From Isoperla grammatica (lineage: Eukaryota > Arthropoda > Insecta > Plecoptera > Perlodidae), in assembly GCA_945910005.1 (NCBI GenBank), contig OX246743.1, positions 12,878,587-12,942,586 on the forward strand: 64,000 nt of DNA, read 5' to 3'. The notes beneath the pieces are model-generated. The model had not been told where the DNA came from. It did no database searches and saw only the letters and a program-made list of their open reading frames with translations. A program made the position numbers and the translations under genes. Shown here piece after piece: positions 24,925 to 36,239 of this stretch (position 1 is the first letter of the stretch; every line of letters begins with the position of its first letter).

Positions 24925-26211
24925 ATCAGATCATATTCTTGGATATTTTTTAAATCCAATGAAAGCCTCTTTTTGGAAATCTATCTATATTTGGAGTTAC
25001 AATTACACTTAGAATGAATAGAGATACAATGAGATTCATACCTGCATACATTGAGAGCAGTGTGTTATTTACTAGTGTAAGCGAGGCAATTTCTATCGGC
25101 TGGCACGGCGTACGCGGTAACGTCGTAGCTTCGAATACTTGAGGTCTGGGGTTCAAAACCCATTACCCCCAATTTTTTTTTTCCACCTATTTCACACATT
25201 TATATCATTTATATCTCAATTTGCGGCGGTTTTATTATCAGATCGTATTCTCATGGATATTTTTTAAATCCAATGAAACCTTCTGTTCGTAAATCCATAT
25301 ATGTTTCGTTACATGCATTAATTGAGAGCCGTGTGTTATCTATACCAGTCTAAGCGATCCAACTTCCATCGTGAGGCATGGCGTACGCGGTAGCGTCGTG
25401 GACTAGTGTTTCAGAGGTCCGGGGTTCGAGACCCGTTACCACCACGATTTTTTTCTTCCATATTCAAAGCAGCAAAGTTGAGAAGGGTTTACTAAGGGGA
25501 AATTATTTTTTCAAGCGCTCGTAGCTAAAAAACGTGTGGTTCAAATTTGTTTCTGTATTTTGTTTATTTTTTTTGCGTTAATTATCTTGACAATAAAACG
25601 CCTAACAATCTCCCCAATGTGGCTCTCGTCACTCCGTCATACTTGCGGCCCTCTTTGCAATCAAAACGCCTAACAATCTCCCCAATGTGGCTCTCGTCAC
25701 ACCTTCATACTTGCGGCCCTCTTTTTAATCCAAGCGCCTAACAATCTCCCCGATGTGGCCTTCGTCACTCCGCCATACTTGCGGCCCTCTTTGCAATCCA
25801 AACGCCTTACAATCTCCCCAATATGGCTCTCGGCACTCAACCATACTTGCGGCCCTCTTTGCAATCAAAACGCCTAACAATCTCCCCAATGTGGCTCTCG
25901 GCACTCCACCAAACTTGCGGCCCTCTTTGCAATCCAAGTGCCTAACATCTCCCCAATGTGGCTCTCGGCACTCCCCCATACTTGCTGCCCTCTTTGCAAT
26001 CCAAGTGCCTAACATCTCCCCAATGTGGCTCTCGCCACTCCGTCATACTTGCGGCCCTCTTTGCAATCCAAGCGCCTTACAAACTCCCCAATGTGGCTCT
26101 CGTCACTCCGTCATACTTGCGGCCCTCTTTGCAATCCAAGCGCCTAACAAACTCCCCAATGTGGCTCTCGTCACCCCGTCATACTTGCGGCCCTCTTTGC
26201 AATCCAAGCGC
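15967..26211 (+). repeat. 10,245-bp higher-order unit, copy X2 (tandem with X1)
   Basis: Directly adjacent to X1. The X1/X2 junction falls within the shared stretch 15947-15979, where the sequence switches in register from the post-spacer array to the monomer with CTCCCTATTTTGGCTC. It contains spacer 3. Private bases against X1 and X3 include G at 19102 and C at 20943. T at 22390 is shared with X3 (58379) but not with X1 (C at 12145). Confidence 0.92.
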
Positions 26212-28122
26212 CTAACAATCTCCCCAATGTGGCTCTTATCACTTTACCATACTTGCGGCCCTCTTTGCCATCCAAGCGCCTTACAATCTCCCCAATGTGG
26301 CTCTCGTCACTCGGTCATACTTGCGGCCCTCTTTGCAATCCAAGCGCCTTACAATCTCCCCAATGTGGCTCTCGTCACACCGCCATACTTGCGGCCCTTT
26401 TTGCAATCCATGCGCCTTACAATCTCCCCAGTGTTGCTCTCGTCATTTCGTTAGACTTGCGGCCCTCTTTGCAATCCAAGCGCCTAACAATCTCCCCATT
26501 GTGGCTCTCGTCACACCGTCATACTTGCGGCCCTCTTTGCAATCCAAGAGCCTCACAATCTCCCCAAGGTGGCACTTTCACTCCGTCACTCTTGCGGCCC
26601 TCTTTGCAATCCAAGCGCCTTACAATCTCCCCAATGTGGCTCTCGTCACACCGCCATATTCGCGGCCCTCTTTGCAATCAGAGCGCCTAACAATCGCCTT
26701 ACAATCGCCCCAATGTGGCTCTCGGCACTCCACCATACTTGCGGCCCTCTTTGCAATCCAAGCGCCTTACAATCTCCCCAATATGGCTCTCGTCACTCCA
26801 CCATACGTGCGGCCCTCTTTGCAATCAAGACGCCTAACAATCTCCCCAATGTGGCTCTCGGCACTCCACCATACTTGCGGCCCTCTTTGCAATCCAAGTG
26901 CCTAACATCTCCCCAATGGGGCTCTCGCCACTCCGCCATACTTGCGGCCCTCTTTGCAATCCAAGCGCCTTACAATCTCCCCAATATGGCTCTCGTCACT
27001 CCACCATACTTGCGGCCCTCTTTGCAATCAAAACGCCTAACAATCTCCCCAATGTGGCTCTCGGCACTCCACCATACTTGCAGCCCTCTTTGCAATCCAA
27101 GTGTCTAACATCTCCCCAATGTGGCTCTCGCCACTCCGCCATACTCGCGGCCCTCTTTTGCAATCCAAGCGCCTAACAATCTCCCCAATGTGTCTCTATT
27201 TACTCTACAATACTTGCGGCCCTCTTTGCAATCAGAGCGCCTAATTATCTCCCCGATGCGGCTCTCGCCACTCCGTCATACTTGCGGCCCTCTTTGCAAT
27301 CAAAGCGCCTAACAATCTCCCCAGTGGGGCTCTCACCACTCCGTCATACTTGCGGCCCTCTTTTCAATCCAAGCGTCTAACAAGCTCCCCAGTGTTGCTC
27401 TCGCCAATCCGTCATACTTGCGGCCCTCTTTGCAATCCAAGCGCCTTACAATCTCCCCAATGTGGCTCTCGTCACTCCACCATACCTGCGGCCCTCTTTG
27501 CAATCCAAGCGCCTTACAAACTCCCCAATGTGGCTCTCGTCACTCCGTCATACTTGCGGCCCTCTTTGCAATCCAAGCGCCTTACAAACTCCCCAATGTG
27601 GCTCTCGTCACTCCGTCATACTTGCGGCCCTCTTTGCAATCCAAGCGCCTAACAATCTCCCCAATGTGGCTCTCACCACTCCACCATACTTGCGGCCCTC
27701 TTTGCAATCCAAGTGCCTAACATCTCCCTAATGTGGCTCTCGCCACTTCGCCATACTTGCGGCCCTCTTTGCAATCCAAGCGCCTAACAATCTCCCCAGT
27801 GGGGCTCTCACTACTCCGTCATACTTGCGGCCCTCTTTTCAATCCAAGCGTCTAACAATCTCCCCAGTGTTGCTCTCGCCACTCCGTCATACTTGCGGCC
27901 CTCTTTGCAATCCAAGCGCCTAACAATCTCCCCAATGTGGCTCTCGTCACTCCACCATACCTGCGGCCCCGTTTGCAATCCAAGCGCCTTACAAACTCCC
28001 CAATGTGGCTCTCGTCACTCCGTCAAAATTGCGGCCCTCTTTGCAATCCAAGCGCCTTACAAACTCCCCAATGTGGCTCTCGCCACTCCGCCATACTCGC
28101 GGCCCTCTTTTGCAATCCAAGC
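22157..28122 (+). repeat. 5,966-bp higher-order unit, followed by a partial second copy to about 32460
   Basis: Landmarks 22310, 22687, 24175, 24405, 24950 and 25958 recur 5966-5967 bp downstream, at 28277, 28654, 30141, 30371, 30916 and 31924. The one-base difference comes from TTAAGATCTACCC (23714) against TTAAGATTACCC (about 29682). The left edge is at the change from AAGCGTCTAAC to AAGCGCCTAAC (22156/28122). The second copy ends near 32460, where CTCCCTAATG replaces CTCCCCATTG. The same offset separates spacers 8 and 9. Confidence 0.88.
24925..25594 (+). other. Spacer 3: tRNA-like dimer plus tail
   Basis: Same structure. A-box-like at 25106-25117, B box at 25150-25160, T tract at 25173-25182; second module A box at 25379-25390, B box at 25423-25433, T7 at 25448-25454. 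CACTTAGAATG haplotype. It shares the variant TTTACTAGTG (instead of TTTACCAGTG, near 25067-25076) with spacers 8 and 10. Confidence 0.9.
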
Positions 28123-30890
28123 GCCTAACAATCTCCCCGATGTGGCTCTCGTCACTCCGCCATACTAGCGGCCCTCTTTGCAATCAAAACGCTTAACAAT
28201 CTCCCCAATGTGGCTCTCGCCACTCCACCATACTTGCGGCTCTCTCTGCAATCCAAGTGCCTAACATCTCCCCAATGTGGCTCTCGCCACTTCGCCATAC
28301 TTGCGGCCCTCTTTTGCAATCCAAGCGCCTAACAATCTCCCCAATGTGGCTCTCGTCACTCCACCATACTTACGGCCATCTTTGCAATCCAAGCGCCTAA
28401 CAATCTCCCTATTTTGGCTCTCGCCACTCCGTCATACTTGCGGCCCTCTTTGCAATCAGAGCGCCTCACAATTTCCCCAATATGGCGTTCGCCACTCCGT
28501 CATACTTGCGGCCCTATTTGCAATGAAAACGCCTAACAATCTCCCCAATGTGGCTCTCGTCACAACGTCATACTTGCGGCCCTCTTTGCAATCCAAGCGC
28601 TTAACAATCCTCCCAATGTGGCTCTCGTCACTCCACCATACTAGCGGCCCTCTTTGCAATCCAAGTGCCTAACATCTCCCCAATGTGGCTCTCGCCACTC
28701 AGTCATTCTTGCGGCCCTCTTTGCAATCCAAGCGCCTAACAATCTCCCCAATACGGCTCTGGTCACACCGTTAAACTTGCGGCCCTATTTGCAATCCAAG
28801 CGCCTAACAATCTCCCCAATGTGGCTCTCGTCACTCCACCATACTTGCGGCCCTCTTTGCAATCGAAGTGCCTCATTTCTCCCTAATGTGGCTCTCGCCA
28901 CTCCGCCATACTTGCGGCCCTCTTTGCAATCCAAGCGCCTAACAATCTCCCTAATGTGGCTCTCGCCACTCCGTCATACTTGCGGCCCTCTTTGCAATCC
29001 AAGCGCCTAACAATCTCCCCAATGTGGCTCTCGTCACCCCACTATACTTGCGGCCCTCTTTGCAATCCAAGCGCATAACAAACTCCCCAATGTGGCTCTC
29101 GTCACTCCGTCATACTTGCGGCCCTCTTTGCAATCCAAGCGCCTAGCAAACTCCCCAATGCTGCTCTCGTCACTCCGTCATACTTGCGGCCCTCTTTGCA
29201 ATCAAAACGCATAGCATCTCCCCAATGTGGCTCTCGGCACTCCGTCATACTTGCGGCCCTCTTTGTAATCCAAGCGCCTAACAATCTCGCCACTTCGCCA
29301 TTCTTGCGGCCCTCTTTTTAATCCAAGCGTCTAACAATCTCCCCAATGTGGCTCTCGTCACTCCACCATACTTGCGGCCCTCTTTGCAATCCAAGTGCCT
29401 AACATCTCCCTAATGTGGCTCTCGCCACTCCGCCATACTTGCGGCCCTCTTTGCGATCCAAGCGCCTTTCAATCTCCCCAATGTGGCTCCCGTCACTCGG
29501 TCATACTTGCGGCCCTCTTTGCAATCCAAGCGCCTTACACACTCTCCCAATGTGGCTCTCGTCACTCCGCCATACTTGCGGCCCTCTTTGCAATCCAAGC
29601 GCCTTACAATCTCTCCAATGTGGCTCTCGTCACACCGCCATACTTGTGGCCCTCTTTGCAATCAGAGCGCCTAACAATCGCCTTAAGATTACCCAATGTG
29701 GCACTTTCACTCCGTCACTCTTGCGGCCCTCTTTGCAATCCAAGCGCCTAACAATCTCTCCAATGTGGCTCTCGTCACTCCGTCATACTTGCGGCCCTCT
29801 TTGCAATCCAAGCGCCTTACAATCTCTCCAATGTGGCTCTCGTCACACCGCCATACTTGCGTCCCTCTTTGCAATCAGAGCGCCTAACAATCGCCTTACA
29901 ATCTCCCCAATGTGGCACTTTCACTCCGTCACTCTTGCGGCCCTCTTTGCGATCCAAGCGCCTAACAATCTCTCCAATGTGGCTCTCGTCACTCCGTCAT
30001 ACTTGCGGCCCTCTTTGCAATCCAAGCGCCTTACAATCTCCCAAATGTGGCTCTCGTCACACCGCCATACTCGCGGCCCTCTTTGCAATCCAAGCACCTA
30101 ACAATCTCCCTAATGTGGCTCTCGCCACTCCGTCATACTTGTGGCCCTCTTTGCAATCCAAGCGCCTTACAATCTCCCCAATGTGGCTCTCGTCACTCTA
30201 CCATACTTGAGGCCCTCTATGCAATCAAAACGCCTAACAATCCCCCCAATGTGGCTCTCGTCACACCGTCATACTTGCGGCCCTCTTTGCAATCCAAGCG
30301 CCTTACAATCTCCCCAATGTGGCTCTCGTCACTCGGTCATACTTGCGGCCCTCTTTGAAATCCAAGCGCCTTACAATCTCCTCAATGTGGCTCTCGTCAC
30401 ACCGCCATACTTGCGGCCCTCTTTGCAATCCAAGCGCCTTACAATCTCCCCAATGTGGCTCGCGTCACTGCCATACTTGCGGCCCTCTTTGCAATCCAAG
30501 CGCCTTACAATCTCCCCAATGTGGCTCTCGTCACACCGCCATACTTGCGGCCCTCTTTGCAATCCAAGCGCCTCACAATCTCTCCAATGTGGCTCTCGCC
30601 ACTCCGTCATACTTGCGGCCCTCTTCGCAAACCAAGCGCCTTGCAATCTCACCAATGTGGCTCTCGTCACACCGCCATACTTGCGGCCCTCTTTGCAATC
30701 AAAACGCCTAACAATCTCCCCGATGTGGGCTCTCGCCACTCCGCCATTCTTGCGGCCCTCTTTGCAATCCAAGCGCCTTACAATCTCCCCAATATGGCTC
30801 TCGTCACTCCACTATACTTGCGGCCCTGTTTGCAATCAAAACGCCTAACAATCTCCCCAATGTGGCTCTCGTCACACCTTCATACTTGCG
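25595..30890 (+). repeat. 68-bp satellite array, segment 4
   Basis: About 78 monomers between spacers 3 and 4, equal in length (5,296 bp) to segment 9 at 45373-50668. The part from 28.12 kb on repeats 22.16 kb on at an offset of 5966-5967. CAATGTGTCTCTATTTACTC near 27183 and GCGCCTAACAATCGCCTTACAATCG-type monomers near 26690 mark the part not found in X units. No gene is seen. Confidence 0.97.
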
Positions 30891-31560
30891 ATCAGATCAT
30901 ATTCTTGGATATTTTTTAAATCCAATGAAAGCCTCTTTTTGGAAATCTATCTATATTTGGAGTTACAATTACACTTAGAATGAATAGAGATACAATGAGA
31001 TTCATACCTGCATACATTGAGAGCAGTGTGTTATTTACCAGTGTAAGCGAGGCAATTTCTATCGGCTGGCACGGCGTACGCGGTAACGTCGTAGCTTCGA
31101 ATACTTGAGGTCTGGGGTTCAAAACCCATTACCCCCAATTTTTTTTTTCCACCTATTTCACACATTTATATCATTTATATCTCAATTTGCGGCGGTTTTA
31201 TTATCAGATCGTATTCTCATGGATATTTTTTAAATCCAATGAAACCTTCTGTTCGTAAATCCATATATGTTTCGTTACATGCATTAATTGAGAGCCGTGT
31301 GTTATCTATACCAGTCTAAGCGATCCAACTTCCATCGTGAGGCATGGCGTACGCGGTAGCGTCGTGGACTAGTGTTTCAGAGGTCCGGGGTTCGAGACCC
31401 GTTACCACCACGATTTTTTTCTTCCATATTCAAAGCAGCAAAGTTGAGAAGGGTTTACTAAGGGGAAATTATTTTTTCAAGCGCTCGTAGCTAAAAAACG
31501 TGTGGTTCAAATTTGTTTCTGTATTTTGTTTATTTTTTTTGCGTTAATTATCTTGACAAT
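30891..31560 (+). other. Spacer 4: tRNA-like dimer plus tail
   Basis: Same structure. A-box-like at 31072-31083, B box at 31116-31126, T tract at 31139-31148; second module A box at 31345-31356, B box at 31389-31399, T7 at 31414-31420. CACTTAGAATG haplotype with TTTACCAGTG. Lies exactly 5,966 bp after spacer 3. Confidence 0.9.
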
Positions 31561-34500
31561 AAAACGCCTAACAATCTCCCCAATGTGGCTCTCGTCACAC
31601 CGTCATACTTGCGGCCCTCTTTGCAATCAAAACGCCTAACAATCTCCCCAATGTGGCTCTCGTCACACCTTCATACTTGCGGCCCTCTTTTTAATCCAAG
31701 CGCCTAACAATCTCCCCGATGTGGCCTTCGTCACTCCGCCATACTTGCGGCCCTCTTTGCAATCCAAACGCCTTACAATCTCCCCAATATGGCTCTCGGC
31801 ACTCAACCATACTTGCGGCCCTCTTTGCAATCAAAACGCCTAACAATCTCCCCAATGTGGCTCTCGGCACTCCACCAAACTTGCGGCCCTCTTTGCAATC
31901 CAAGTGCCTAACATCTCCCCAATGTGGCTCTCGGCACTCCCCCATACTTGCTGCCCTCTTTGCAATCCAAGTGCCTAACATCTCCCCAATGTGGCTCTCG
32001 CCACTCCGTCATACTTGCGGCCCTCTTTGCAATCCAAGCGCCTTACAAACTCCCCAATGTGGCTCTCGTCACTCCGTCATACTTGCGGCCCTCTTTGCAA
32101 TCCAAGCGCCTAACAAACTCCCCAATGTGGCTCTCGTCACCCCGTCATACTTGCGGCCCTCTTTGCAATCCAAGCCCCTAACAATCTCCCCAATGTGGCT
32201 CTCATCACTTTACCATACTTGCGGCCCTCTTTGCCATCCAAGCGCCTTACAATCTCCCCAATGTGGCTCTCGTCACTCGGTCATACTTGCGGCCCTCTTT
32301 GCAATCCAAGCGCCTTACAATCTCCCCAATGTGGCTCTCGTCACACCGCCATACTTGCGGCCCTTTTTGCAATCCACGCGCCTTACAATCTCCCCAGTGT
32401 TGCTCTCGTCATTTCGTTAGACTTGCGGCCCTCTTTGCAATCCAAGCGCCTAACAATCTCCCTAATGTGGCTCTCGTCACTCCACTATACTTGCGGCCCT
32501 CTTTGCAATCCAAGCGCCTAACAAACTCCCCAATGTGGCTCTCGTCACTCCGTCATACTTGCGGCCCTCTTTGCAATCAAAACGCATAGCATCTCCCCAA
32601 TGTGGCTCTCGGCACTCCGTCATACTTGCGGCCCTCTTTGTAATCCAAGCGCCTTACAATCTCGCCACTTCGCCATTCGTGCGGCCCTCTTTTTTATCCA
32701 AGCGTCTAACAATCTCCCCGATTTGGCTCTCGTCACTCCGCCATACTAGCGGCCCTCTTTGCAATCAAAACGCTTAACAATCTCCCCAATGTGGCTTTTG
32801 CCACTCCACCATACTTGCGGCTCTCTTTGCAATCCAAGTGCCTAACATCTCCCCAAGGTGGCTCTCGCCACTTCGCTATACTTGCGGCCCTCTTTTGCAA
32901 TCCAAGCGCCTAACAATTCTCCCAATGTGGCTCTCGTCACTCCACCATACTTACGGTCCTCTTTGCAATCCAAGCGCCTAACAATCTCCCTATTTTGGCT
33001 CTCGCCACTCCGTCATTCTTGCGGCCCTCTTTGCAATCAGAGCGCCTCACAATCTCCCCAATATGGCTCTCGCCACTCCGTCATACTTGCGGCCCTATTT
33101 GCAATGAAAACGCCTAACAATCTCCCCAATGTGGCTCTCGTCACACCGTCATACTTGCGGCCCTCTTTGCAATCCAAGCGCCTTACAATCCTCCCAATGT
33201 GGCTCTCGTCACTCCACCATACTTGCGGCCCTCTTTGCAATCCAAGTGCCTAACATCTCCCCAATGTGGCTCTCGCCACTCAGTCATACTTGCGGCCCTC
33301 TTTGTAATCCAAGCGCCCAAAAACCTCTCCGATGTGGCTCTCGCCACTCCGCCATACTTGCGGCCCTCTTTGCAATCCAAGCGCCTAATTATCTCCCCGA
33401 TGCGGCTCTCGCCACTCCGTCATACTTGCGGCCCTCTTTGCAATCAAAGCGCCTAACAATCTCCCCAGTGGGACTCTCACCACTCCGTCATACTTGCGGC
33501 CCTCTTTTCAATCCAAGCGTCTAACAATCTCCCCAGTGTTGCTCTCGCCACTCCGTCATACTTGCGGCCCTCTTTGCAATCCAAGCGCCTAACAATCTCC
33601 CCAATGTGGCTCTCGTCACTCCACCATACTTGCGGCCCTCTTTGCAATCCAAGTGCCTTACATCTCCCTAATGTGGCTCTCGCCACTCCGCCATACTTGC
33701 GGCCCTCTTTGCAATCCAAGCGCCTAACAATCTCCCCAATGTGGCTCTCGTCACTCGGTCATACTTGCGGCCCTCTTTGCAATCCAAGCGCCTACAATAT
33801 CCCCAAAGTGGCTCTCGTCACACCGCCATACTTGCGGCCCTCTTTGCAATCCAAGCGCCTAACAATCTCCCCAATGTGGCTCTCGTCACTCGGTCATACT
33901 TGCGGCCCGTTTTGCAATCCAAGCGCCTTACAATCTCCCCAATCTGGCTCTCGTCACACCGCCATACTCGCGGCCCACTTTGAAATCAGAGCGCCTAACA
34001 ATCGCCTTACAATCTCCCCAATGTGGCTCTCGTCACTCCGTCATACTTGCGGCCCTCTTTGCAATCAGAGCGCCATACAATCTCCCCGATGTGGCTCCAA
34101 TCAAAACGCCTAACAATCTCCCCAATGTGGCTCTCGTCACACCTTCATACTTGCGGCCCACTTTGCAATCAAAACGCCTAACAATCTCCCCAATGTGGCT
34201 CTCGTCACACCTTCATACTTGCGGCTTTCTTTAATCCAAGCGCCTAACAATCTCCCCGATGTGGCGCTCGTCACTCCGCCATACTTGCGGCCCTCTTTCC
34301 TTACAATCTCCCCAATATGGCTCTCGTCACTCCACCATACTTGCGGCCCTCTTTGCAATCCAAGCGCCTTACAATCTCCCCAATATGGCTCTCGTCACTC
34401 CACCATAAGTGCGGCCCTCTTTGCAATCAAGACGCCTAACAATCTCCCCAATGTGGCTCTCGGCACTCCACCATACTTGCGGCCCTCTTTGCAATCCAAG

Positions 34501-35568
34501 TGCCTAACATCTCTCCAATGTGGCTCTCGCTACTCCACCATACTTGCGGCCCTCTTTGCAATCCAAGCGCCTTACAATCTCCCCAATATGGCTCTCGTCC
34601 CTCTACCATACTTGCGGCCCTCTTTGCAATCAAAATGCCTAACAATCTCCCCAATGTGGCTCTCGGAACTCCACCATACTTGCGGCCCTCTTTGCAATCC
34701 AAGTGCCTAACATCTTCCCAATGTGGCTCTCGCCACTCCGCCATACTCGCGGCCCTCTTTTGCAATCCAAGCGCCTAACAATCTCCCCAATGTGTCTCTA
34801 TTCACTCCACAATACTTGCGGCCCTCTTTGCAATCAGAGCGCCTCATTATCTCCCCGATGCGGCTCTCGCCACTCCGTCATACTTGCGGCCCTCTTTGCA
34901 ATCAAAGCGCCTAACAATCTCCCCAGTGGGGCTCTCACCACTCCGTCATACTTGCGGCCCTCTTTTCAATCCAAGCGTCTAACAATCTCCCCAGTGTTGC
35001 TCTCGCCACTCCGTCATACTTGCGGCCCTCTTTGCAATCCAAGCGCCTAAGAATCTCCCCAATGTGGCTCTCGTCACTCCACCATACCTGCGGCCCTCTT
35101 TGCAATCCAAGCGCCTTACAAACTCCCCAATGTGGCTCTCGTCACTCCGTCATACTTGCGGCCCTCTTTGCAATCCAAGCTCCTTACAAACTCCCCAATG
35201 TGGCTCTCGTCACTCCGTCATTCTTGCGGCCCTCTTTGCAATCCAAGCGCCTAACAATCTCTCCAATGTGTTTCTCGTCACTCCGTCATACTTGCGGCCC
35301 TCTTTGCAATCCAAGCGCCTTGCAATCTCCCCAATGTGGCTCTCGTCACTCCGTCATACCTGCGGCCCTCTATGCAATCCAAGCGCCTTGCATCTCCCCA
35401 ATGTGGCTCTCGTCACACCGCCATACTTGCGGCCCTCTTTGCAATCAAAACGCCTAACAATCTCCCCGATGTGGGCTCTCGCCACTCCGCCATTCTTACG
35501 GCCCTCTTTGCAATCCAAGCGCCATACAATCTCCCCAATGTGGCTCTCGTCACACCTTCATACTTGCG
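31561..35568 (+). repeat. 68-bp satellite array, segment 5
   Basis: About 59 monomers. To about 32460 it continues the 5,966-bp repeat; 32.42-33.62 kb matches 42.39-43.59 kb at an offset of 9971. After 33.6 kb no long near-identical partner was found. It includes damaged monomers, such as TTTCTTTAATCC near 34228 and CCCTCTTTCCTTACAATC near 34292. No gene is seen. Confidence 0.96.
32420..33620 (+). repeat. 1.2-kb block shared with 42391-43591
   Basis: Landmarks 32535, 32858, 33037 and 33129 recur 9,971 bp downstream at 42506, 42829, 43008 and 43100. Shared rare variants include TTTTTTATCCAAGCG, CTCCCCAAGGTGGC and GCGCCCAAAAACCTC. Edges are judged by the loss of identity on either side: GTTAGACTTG against GTCTTACTTG on the left, CTCCACC against CTCGGTT on the right. 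Confidence 0.85.
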
Positions 35569-36239
35569 ATCAGATCATATTCTTGGATATTTTTTAAATC
35601 CAATGGAAGCCTCTTTTTGGAAATCTATCTATATTTGGTGTTACAATTACACTAAGAATGAATAGAGATACAATGAGATTCATACCTGCATACATTGAGA
35701 GCAGTGTGTTATTTACCAGTGTAAGCGAGGCAATTTCTATCGGCTGGCACGGCGTACGCAGTAACGTCGTAGCTTCGAATACTTGAGGTCTGGGGTTCAA
35801 AACCCATTACCCCCAATTTTTTTTTTCCACCTATTTCACACATTTATATCATTTATATCTCAATTTGCGGCGGTTTTATTATCAGATCGTATTCTCATGG
35901 ATATTTTTTAAATCCAATGAAACCTTCTGTTCGTAAATCCAGATATGTTTCGTTACATGCATTAATTGAGAGCCGTGTGTTATCTATACCAGTCTAAGCG
36001 ATCCAACTTCCATCGTGAGGCATGGCGTACGCGGTAGCGTCGTGGACTAGTGTTTAAGAGGTCCGGGGTTCGAGACCCGTTACCACCACGATTTTTTTCT
36101 TTCATATTCAGAGCAGCAAAGTTGAGAAGGGTTTACTAAGGGGAAATTATTTTTTCAAGCGCTCGTAGCTAAAAAACGTGTGGTTCAAAATTGTTTCTGT
36201 ATTTTTTTTATTTTTTTTTGCGTTAATTATCTTGACAAT
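35569..36239 (+). other. Spacer 5: tRNA-like dimer plus tail
   Basis: Same structure. A-box-like at 35750-35761 (CGGCGTACGCAG), B box at 35794-35804, T tract at 35817-35826; second module A box at 36023-36034, B box at 36067-36077. CACTAAGAATG and GCAGTAAC haplotype, as in spacers 1, 6 and 7. GTTCAAAATTG replaces GTTCAAATTTG in the tail. Confidence 0.9.
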
